A stretch of 64,000 nucleotides of DNA. It comes from Bacteroidetes bacterium B1(2017) (GTDB lineage Bacteria > Bacteroidota > Bacteroidia > UKL13-3). Each line of letters begins with the position of its first letter. Positions within the stretch are counted from its first letter, which is position 1. The stretch spans positions 62,001-126,000 of the forward strand of contig NKJG01000005.1 in the NCBI GenBank assembly GCA_002256395.1, read 5' to 3'. The notes under the pieces are model-generated. The model saw nothing but the letters and a program-made list of their open reading frames with translations, was not told where the DNA came from and did no database searches. A program made the translations under genes and the position numbers. Shown here piece by piece: positions 58,143 to 64,000 of this stretch.

Positions 58143-58874
58143 CTACGAATGCAGGCCAATAGAAATTAAGGCAGCAAGTCCAATTCCTAAAATTACGGCA
58201 AACAACTTGTTCTTACTAAAATGATGTTGCTCACTGTTTTCAAACAAAATGGTGGTAGAAATATGTAAGAAGGTACCAATTACAAAGGCCATAAAATAAT
58301 CAAAAAACTCCTCGTTAATACTTGTTCTTAAATATAAGCTTAGGCAAGCACCTAATAGCGCCATTACACCATAAACTACACTAATAACACGTAATGATTT
58401 TACTTCCAAATGGATGCCCTTTAATATGCTTATCAAGGCAAATGCAGCTGGAACTTCATGAATAATTATACCAAATAACAAAGAATAAAAACTAGTATTT
58501 TCTGCCATCCATAAAGCACCTAAAGGGATGCCTTCTGTAAATGAATGCAAACTCATGGAGGCTACAATGCCAATAGGTATTACCTTATTTTTTAAATGAT
58601 GGTGCACATGCATATGCCCATGCTCAATTCCCTCTGAATACTTCTCTAAAAATATCTGAAAAAAGAAGCCCGCCAAAACTAATAATCCCTTATATGGATT
58701 AAATACCTGAAACACCTCTGGTATTAAATTTAACAAGGTTATACCTAATAAATAGGCGCCTGCAAATGCCAAAAACCAATTTAATTGTGTCTGGTATTTC
58801 TTGGTGGTTTTAATAGCTAAGGCTCCACCTAATAAAGGCCCAAAGGGCAATAAAATAAACCAAAACAAACTCAT
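58143..58874 (-). CDS. ZIP-family metal transporter
   Basis: The 243-residue protein has eight hydrophobic helices and the ZIP metal-site motifs SMSLHSFTEGIPLG (helix 4) and IIHEVPAAFALISILKG (helix 5). A His-rich loop (HGHMHVHHHL) lies in the middle, as in zinc transporters. It should import zinc or iron. The start overlaps the PAP2 gene by 4 bp. Confidence 0.9.
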   Translation of the reverse strand: MSLFWFILLPFGPLLGGALAIKTTKKYQTQLNWFLAFAGAYLLGITLLNLIPEVFQVFNPYKGLLVLAGFFFQIFLEKYSEGIEHGHMHVHHHLKNKVIPIGIVASMSLHSFTEGIPLGALWMAENTSFYSLLFGIIIHEVPAAFALISILKGIHLEVKSLRVISVVYGVMALLGACLSLYLRTSINEEFFDYFMAFVIGTFLHISTTILFENSEQHHFSKNKLFAVILGIGLAALISIGLHS

Positions 58875-59434
58875 GCTTTACTAACTAAAAACTTACTCAC
58901 GTATCTCGAAAATGCAATGCCAAATAAAATTCCACATAGACCGCCCACTATTACATCTAAGGGATAATGAACCCCAACATACACTTGGGAAAAGGATATT
59001 ATTGCAGCCCAAACTAATAAAACAGGTAAAACCCATTTATGTTTTTTAAAGAAAAAAGAAACAAATACGGCAATTGCAAAGTGATTGGTGGCATGAGCAG
59101 ATATAAAACTATATCCATTGCAGGATGCAATTAAATGTCTTGTAATACCTTCTAGACTCGGTTCGGCGCAAGGCCTTAAGCGCATAAAAGTATTCTTTAC
59201 CAAATTTGCACTAAACTGGTCGCTCGCCAAAATCATTAAGCCCAAAGCCAAAAGTATTTTCCAGGTATCTACTTTGTAGGTTCGAACCAACAAATAAATA
59301 ATGCCAGCATACATAGGGTACCAAAATTCTTGCTTACGTAACAATGGACAAAGCATATCTAAAAACGGATTTGCTAAGCCATTATTAATAGATATAAATG
59401 CGCTCTTATCAAATGCCAATAAACTATCCAACAT
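58871..59434 (-). CDS. PAP2-family lipid phosphatase
   Basis: The 187-residue membrane protein carries the three PAP2 motifs: KNTFMRLRPC (motif 1), FISAHATNHF (motif 2, SAHA in place of PSGH) and YVGVHYPLDVIVGG (motif 3, with His and Asp). Several transmembrane helices surround them. It probably removes phosphate from undecaprenyl pyrophosphate or another lipid phosphate. It overlaps the upstream methyltransferase gene by 11 bp and the ZIP gene by 4 bp. Confidence 0.88.
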   Translation of the reverse strand: MLDSLLAFDKSAFISINNGLANPFLDMLCPLLRKQEFWYPMYAGIIYLLVRTYKVDTWKILLALGLMILASDQFSANLVKNTFMRLRPCAEPSLEGITRHLIASCNGYSFISAHATNHFAIAVFVSFFFKKHKWVLPVLLVWAAIISFSQVYVGVHYPLDVIVGGLCGILFGIAFSRYVSKFLVSKA

Positions 59435-60170
59435 AGGTATTTTGGGCTATTAAAATAAGTCTATCGCTAGTAAGTGGTTCGAAGTTATTTAAATCGTAAT
59501 CGCCAAACACCTCTATTAATTGAAAGCCCGTTTTCTTAAGTAAATAAACAAAATCGGATATTTGTAATGCCTGAACCTTTTCTTCAAAGGTATAGTCTTG
59601 TTGTTTGTCGCTAAACGAAATTGTTTTAATAATTTTACCTGCCTCTAATTTCTTATCCAAGGTAAAAACTATACCTTCCTTTTCCTTCACTTCATGTTCA
59701 ACTAGGTTCGAAATAACTTTATGCGCATTAAAAAAATCAATTAACAAAAAGCCACCTGGGTTAAGAACATTTTTAATTTCAAGTAACACTTTTTCATCGG
59801 TCTCTAAATCGTCGAAATAGGCAAAGCTGGTAAACAAGTTTAAGGCTATATCAAATTTCTGATCCAATTTAAGGCTGCGTAAATCGCTAACGGCAAAATG
59901 CAAATGCTCATTTTCAAATGGCTTTGCCAATGAAATGCTATGGCAGGATAAATCTACACCTGTAACATCAAAACCCAATGAATTTAGGTAAATACTATGC
60001 CTCCCCTTTCCACATGCCAAGTCAATAATTTTAGCCTTTTCATGTGGATTAAAACGCAAAATAAGGTTCTTTAAAAAAAACTCAGCCTCCCGCATATCCC
60101 TATTCCCATAAAGGATGTGGTAATATGGCGAATCAAACCATTCTGCAAACCATTCTTTTTTCGTATCCAT
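59424..60170 (-). CDS. Class I SAM-dependent methyltransferase
   Basis: The 248-residue protein has motif I AKIIDLACGKGRHSIYLNSLGFDVTGVDLS (about residues 40-70), an acidic post-I residue, FDIALNLFTSFAYFDD (motif II) and PGGFLLIDFFN (motif III). The N-terminal EWFDSPYYHILYGNRDMREAEFFLKNLI is typical of a Bacteroidota group. The substrate is unknown. It is the first gene of the three-gene overlapping operon with PAP2 and ZIP. Confidence 0.88.
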   Translation of the reverse strand: MDTKKEWFAEWFDSPYYHILYGNRDMREAEFFLKNLILRFNPHEKAKIIDLACGKGRHSIYLNSLGFDVTGVDLSCHSISLAKPFENEHLHFAVSDLRSLKLDQKFDIALNLFTSFAYFDDLETDEKVLLEIKNVLNPGGFLLIDFFNAHKVISNLVEHEVKEKEGIVFTLDKKLEAGKIIKTISFSDKQQDYTFEEKVQALQISDFVYLLKKTGFQLIEVFGDYDLNNFEPLTSDRLILIAQNTYVG

Positions 60171-60308
60171 CTAGCCAACAAAAATAAGGTTTTATGCCCA
60201 ATTGCCAATACCCTCTATTTAGAATATTTTAAGAGTTTCTAAACTGTAATTTTACCTTTTATACAAAATACCTAAAAGTTTCGTTAGGCTTGTGCATTTT
60301 TGAAACAC

Positions 60309-63101
60309 ATGAACAAAAAACTACTCCTACTTGTTTGGACCTTTCTTATCTGCCAAAGCATCTTTGCTCAAGGCGGTAGAATCTTTGGAACACTTACAGA
60401 TACAACAAATTATAGACCAATGGCCTATTCTAGTGTATCCCTTATTAGAAAAGATTCAGTTTTGGTTCGAACCCAATTTGCCAATACCAAAGGTGAGTTT
60501 AACCTTCAACAAATTAAACCCGACACTTACCGTATACTTATTACGAGGCCAGCCTTTGCCGATTATGAAGAAGATATTATCTTAAACGAAAATGAAGAGA
60601 AAAATTTGGGCTCCATTAGCCTAATTACTAGAGAAAATCTTTTAAAAGAAGTATTAATTAAGGATCGATCAGCCATTAAAATAAAAGGTGATACCACAGA
60701 GTTTTTAGTAGACTCCTTTCTTACAAACAAAAATTCAAATGTAGAAGACCTGTTAAAAAAACTACCGGGAATCCAAGTCGACAAGAACGGAAAAATTACC
60801 GCTCAAGGGCAGGAAGTAAAAAAAGTATTAGTGGATGGCGAAGAGTTTTTTGGAAACGACCCAACGGTTGCCACCCGAAATCTGAAAGCTGAAAATGTGG
60901 AAACAGTGCAGGTGTTTGATAAAAAAAGCGACCAAGCGGCCTTTACGGGTATTGACGATGGATCCAAAGAAAAAACTATTAACCTAACCCTAAAAGACGA
61001 AGCAAAAAAAGGATATTTTGGGAAGGTTAAGGGAGGTATTGGAACCAAACTCGACAATAAAATAGATGGCGTAAACACCACCGTTGGACAAGAAAACAGG
61101 TACGAAAATGAATTGATGTTTAATAATTTTAAGGGCAAACGGAAAGTATCTGTATTCTCAACTTTTAGCAATACAAACAAAACCGGTTTAGATTGGGAAG
61201 ACCGCGAAAAATATATGGGTGGCAACAATGTAGAATATGATGAGGCCAGTGGGTATATGTTCTCTTATTTTAACTCCGACCCCAATGATTTTAATGGAAA
61301 TGGAATTCCACAAACAAATTATATCGGAGGTTTTTTTACAAATAAATTTAATAAAGAAAAAGACCAAGTAAACTTTACCGCCACTCGCAAACAATCTATC
61401 GTAAAAGGCATCGACAAAAACTATACACAGTATATTTTGCCCGATACCATGTATTTCAATACACAGTACAATACGGTTAATAGTAATAGAATAAATAACA
61501 CCGCCAATGGGAAATTAGAATTCAAAATAGATTCCCTTTCCACCTTTATTTTTAAAGCCGATTTAAACCAAGGACTATTTGATAAAAGCAGTGAATACAT
61601 TTCAGAAAACTACAATGAAAACGCACAATTAGTCAACAAAAACAAACGAACAAACAGCAGCAAAGGAACAACTCTTAAATTTAGTTACTCGGCCATTTAT
61701 AATAAAAAGTTTTACAAGGCAGGTCGCAGTTTATCCTTACAATGGGATCAACAATTAAACCAAAATAATAGTGATGGATATATTTTGTCTAAAACAAATT
61801 ATGGCGATTCCATTGCAAATGCCGAGCAAAACTTGGATCAGTTTAAACAAATTGAAGAGAATGGAAATAATTTGGGAGGTAAAATTACCTATACTGAACC
61901 CTTAAGTAAAAAATGGTTTTTGGTTACGGATGCAGACGTACATTATACACAAAACAAAAGTGCTATTGGGACTTTTAACAAATCCTTAAGCGGCATATAC
62001 AATCAAAAGGTAGACTCATTAAGCAACAATTTAACCTACGACATTGGCATGCAAAAAGGCGGAGTTGCCTTTAAATATGTTAGTAAGAAAATAAATGGCT
62101 CCATTGGAGGTAGAATATCTCACACAAATCTAACACAGGTAAACCAAACATTAGACACAACGTTTCACCAAGACTTTTTAAACCTTTTCCCTGCGGCAAG
62201 ATTTAACTATAAAATTTCAAATTCTCGTTCCATTGCTGTAAGTTATAATGGCCAAACCCGACAACCTACACTACAACAAATTAACCCTATACAAGACATA
62301 AGCAATCCATTAGTAATTTATAAAGGTAACCCAAATTTAGGGCAAAGTTTTGATAACGATATTAGTGTAAACTATAATAGCTATCAAGCTTTAACCAGTC
62401 GAAGTTTATATTTAAGCTTAAGCTATAGCCATACCTTTAATGATTTTGCCAATTACGATAAGGTTGATAATCTTGGACGAAGAGTTTACGAAACAGTAAA
62501 TGTAAAAGCTAATCAAAGTATAAACAGCTATATGTATTATTACTTTGAAATTAAAAAACTGAACCTTGGCATTAACAATCAAGCAAGTGGATCGTATAAT
62601 AAAAACATGAATTTCATTAATAGTTTGCCAAATACAAATAATAATTACAACCTTAGCTACAACCTAAATTTATCGTATGATATAGAAGAGAAACTTGATA
62701 TAAACATTGGATCAGGAATAGAGTATAACAACAGTAAATCAAGCCTAAGACCAGATGTGGTTACCTCCTATTTCACTTACTCACCAAATGCCTATGTGAA
62801 CGTATTTCTCCCAAAACATTTTGAATGGTTAATAGATGGCACCTACAATATTAGGCAGCAAACGGCCGTATTTAGTAAAAACAATAATACCTTAATTATA
62901 AATGCATCTGTTAGTCGCAAATTCTTAAAATCTGAAAACTTAATTGCAAAAATTGGAGTGGATGATATATTGAACCAAAACATTGGGTTTTACAGAAATG
63001 CAAGCAGCAATTATATAAATGAAAATACCTATTTGGTGCTTAAGAGGTATTTTATGTTTAGCCTTACCTACAATTTTACAAAAGCACCTGGAAGCAAATA
63101 A
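60309..63101 (+). CDS. Outer-membrane beta-barrel family protein (TonB-receptor-like, CarboxypepD_reg-like N-terminus)
   Basis: The ATG at 60309 is chosen over a TTG at 60300. The 930-residue product has a signal peptide (LLLLVWTFLICQSIFAQ), a carboxypeptidase-regulatory-like beta domain (residues about 22-110; GGRIFGTLTDTTNYRPMAYSSVSLIRKDSVLVRTQFANTKGEFNLQQIKP), a plug-like part (VEDLLKKLPGIQVDKNGKITAQGQEVKKVLVDGEEFFGNDPTVATRNL) and a large barrel ending in YNFTKAPGSK. This is the OMP_b-brl_3/TonB-receptor-like group of Bacteroidota. The GLPGLI gene 7 bp downstream is its usual companion. Confidence 0.88.
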   Translation: MNKKLLLLVWTFLICQSIFAQGGRIFGTLTDTTNYRPMAYSSVSLIRKDSVLVRTQFANTKGEFNLQQIKPDTYRILITRPAFADYEEDIILNENEEKNLGSISLITRENLLKEVLIKDRSAIKIKGDTTEFLVDSFLTNKNSNVEDLLKKLPGIQVDKNGKITAQGQEVKKVLVDGEEFFGNDPTVATRNLKAENVETVQVFDKKSDQAAFTGIDDGSKEKTINLTLKDEAKKGYFGKVKGGIGTKLDNKIDGVNTTVGQENRYENELMFNNFKGKRKVSVFSTFSNTNKTGLDWEDREKYMGGNNVEYDEASGYMFSYFNSDPNDFNGNGIPQTNYIGGFFTNKFNKEKDQVNFTATRKQSIVKGIDKNYTQYILPDTMYFNTQYNTVNSNRINNTANGKLEFKIDSLSTFIFKADLNQGLFDKSSEYISENYNENAQLVNKNKRTNSSKGTTLKFSYSAIYNKKFYKAGRSLSLQWDQQLNQNNSDGYILSKTNYGDSIANAEQNLDQFKQIEENGNNLGGKITYTEPLSKKWFLVTDADVHYTQNKSAIGTFNKSLSGIYNQKVDSLSNNLTYDIGMQKGGVAFKYVSKKINGSIGGRISHTNLTQVNQTLDTTFHQDFLNLFPAARFNYKISNSRSIAVSYNGQTRQPTLQQINPIQDISNPLVIYKGNPNLGQSFDNDISVNYNSYQALTSRSLYLSLSYSHTFNDFANYDKVDNLGRRVYETVNVKANQSINSYMYYYFEIKKLNLGINNQASGSYNKNMNFINSLPNTNNNYNLSYNLNLSYDIEEKLDINIGSGIEYNNSKSSLRPDVVTSYFTYSPNAYVNVFLPKHFEWLIDGTYNIRQQTAVFSKNNNTLIINASVSRKFLKSENLIAKIGVDDILNQNIGFYRNASSNYINENTYLVLKRYFMFSLTYNFTKAPGSK

Positions 63102-63108
63102 TACCCTC

Positions 63109-63855
63109 ATGAAAACGCAATTAAAACCTATTCTATTTCTTTTTGCTTTTGTTTGTAATAGCCTGCTTGGCTTGTCGCAAAACCTAGGCTTAAGCGGCGT
63201 AATTAGTTTCGAACGCAAAGAAAATATGCACAAACTTTTTGAAGATAATGATAATAGCTGGTCGGAAGAAAGAATTAAGCATATGCCAAAATATAAAACA
63301 GACCAATTTCAATTAAGCTTTAACACGCACCAAACACTTTACAAAGTAGTACTGGAAGATGAAAACCCAATGTTTCAATGGGTACGTGTAGCGGCGGCAA
63401 ACACCGTAAAAATTGACCTCGACAACAAACATTTAAGTGCCGAAAAAACAATTTACGAAGGCAATTATAGAATTGATGATAGCATACCAACTTACCAATG
63501 GAAAATGATGGGAGAATTTAGAACCATTGCCGGATACACCTGTAGAAAAGCGAGCACCATTCTTATGGATTCTATTTATGTGATAGCTTTTTACACCGAT
63601 GAAATTCCAGTAAGCAGTGGACCCGAATCGTTTACAGGTTTACCAGGAATGATATTAGGAATAGTTTTGCCAAGGTTAAACATGACCTATTTTGCTACTA
63701 AGGTTGAAACACAAACACTCCCAGAAACAGCCTTTGAAATGCCTAAATCTAAATCAAAGAAAACTAATTTAAGTAGCTTCAATACCGAAATAAAGAAGGC
63801 TCTCAAAGATTGGGGTGAATATGGTACGAGAGTTATTTGGAAAGCAAATTTTTAA
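63109..63855 (+). CDS. GLPGLI-family protein
   Basis: The 248-residue secreted protein starts at the ATG at 63109 (signal peptide LKPILFLFAFVCNSLLGLSQ; a longer frame from 63019 lies inside the previous gene). It carries the family motif in FTGLPGMILGI near residue 184, and the middle (WKMMGEFRTIAGYTCRKASTILMDSIYVIAFYTDEIPVSSGPESF) is typical. GLPGLI proteins are often encoded beside outer-membrane barrels; their function is not known. The 145 bp after it are AT-rich, apart from a hairpin. Confidence 0.88.
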   Translation: MKTQLKPILFLFAFVCNSLLGLSQNLGLSGVISFERKENMHKLFEDNDNSWSEERIKHMPKYKTDQFQLSFNTHQTLYKVVLEDENPMFQWVRVAAANTVKIDLDNKHLSAEKTIYEGNYRIDDSIPTYQWKMMGEFRTIAGYTCRKASTILMDSIYVIAFYTDEIPVSSGPESFTGLPGMILGIVLPRLNMTYFATKVETQTLPETAFEMPKSKSKKTNLSSFNTEIKKALKDWGEYGTRVIWKANF

Positions 63856-63867
63856 GCCCTGGGGACC

Positions 63868-63904
63868 TTTGCCAACACTGCTGTGAAAGCAGCATTAAGG
63901 CAAA
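63868..63904 (+). terminator. Possible hairpin after the GLPGLI gene
   Basis: TTTGCC pairs with GGCAAA and, inside, CTGCT pairs with AGCAG around GTGAA. There is no long T tract, so it may be a weak terminator or another small repeat. Confidence 0.35.
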
Positions 63905-64000
63905 AGTGTATCCCAGTTTTATATACCCCACGTATATTTATATTTTAAGTAGAAGCTTATGTTGGCTTCTAGAATTGGTGTGCAAAACAGTTAAAAAATA

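Overview
The window is AT-rich chromosomal DNA from a member of the Bacteroidota. Several independent signs point there: a PKD protein ending in a gliding-motility/type IX secretion C-terminal domain, GLPGLI and TonB-receptor-type barrel proteins, a TamA-like protein with a lipoprotein signal (TamL type), OmpA proteins with thrombospondin type-3 repeats, TlpA-like DUF4369 thioredoxins, and promoters with the TAnnTTTG -7 box typical of the phylum. I cannot assign an order or genus. No tRNA, rRNA, prophage, CRISPR array or transposase was seen.

Layout. 1-5 kb: small hypothetical envelope proteins, a striking 21-bp tandem repeat, and a WYL regulator with a DinB-like protein. 5-14.3 kb: housekeeping genes on the + strand (gatB, a TlpA-like thioredoxin, a PhoB/PhoR-like two-component pair with a START-domain protein, lptG, queE). 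14.3-25.8 kb: ribBA, a PAS protein with a HisKA-like end but no ATPase domain, a CDP-alcohol phosphatidyltransferase, an ABC-F ATPase, csaA-like and RluA-like genes, lon and a SpoU methyltransferase. 25.8-34.7 kb: tamL, a 1266-residue PKD protein, a DUF1801 protein and tex. 34.7-38.7 kb: a broken outer-membrane gene, a ParE-type toxin-antitoxin pair and an OmpA/TSP3 protein. 38.8-45 kb: a very tight minus-strand operon reading dps, mlaE, mlaF, mlaD, GH130, GT4, glycosidase-like. 45.2-55.1 kb: an envelope and stress-protein block (AI-2E exporter-like, holin-like, YtxH, lmo0937, two CsbD, an OmpA protein, a secreted ice-binding-domain protein, a cupin, an AraC regulator). 55-64 kb: a DUF2809 protein, two TonB-receptor-like barrels, a ZIP transporter/PAP2/methyltransferase operon and a GLPGLI protein.

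Two themes stand out. First, several intergenic regions are filled with short repeats that differ in sequence from place to place but share one architecture: tandem units of about 7 bp (or a multiple) that often fold into hairpins next to gene ends. One has become part of the lon stop codon. Second, three genes carry a clean in-frame stop codon (OM protein at 36033-36035, glycosyltransferase at 40076-40078, cupin at codon 2), and tamL appears to begin at ATA instead of ATG. Each is explained by one base change, so either the sequence has point errors or these loci are truly damaged or recoded. TGA ends an ordinary gene here (the response regulator at 9453), so the genetic code itself is standard.
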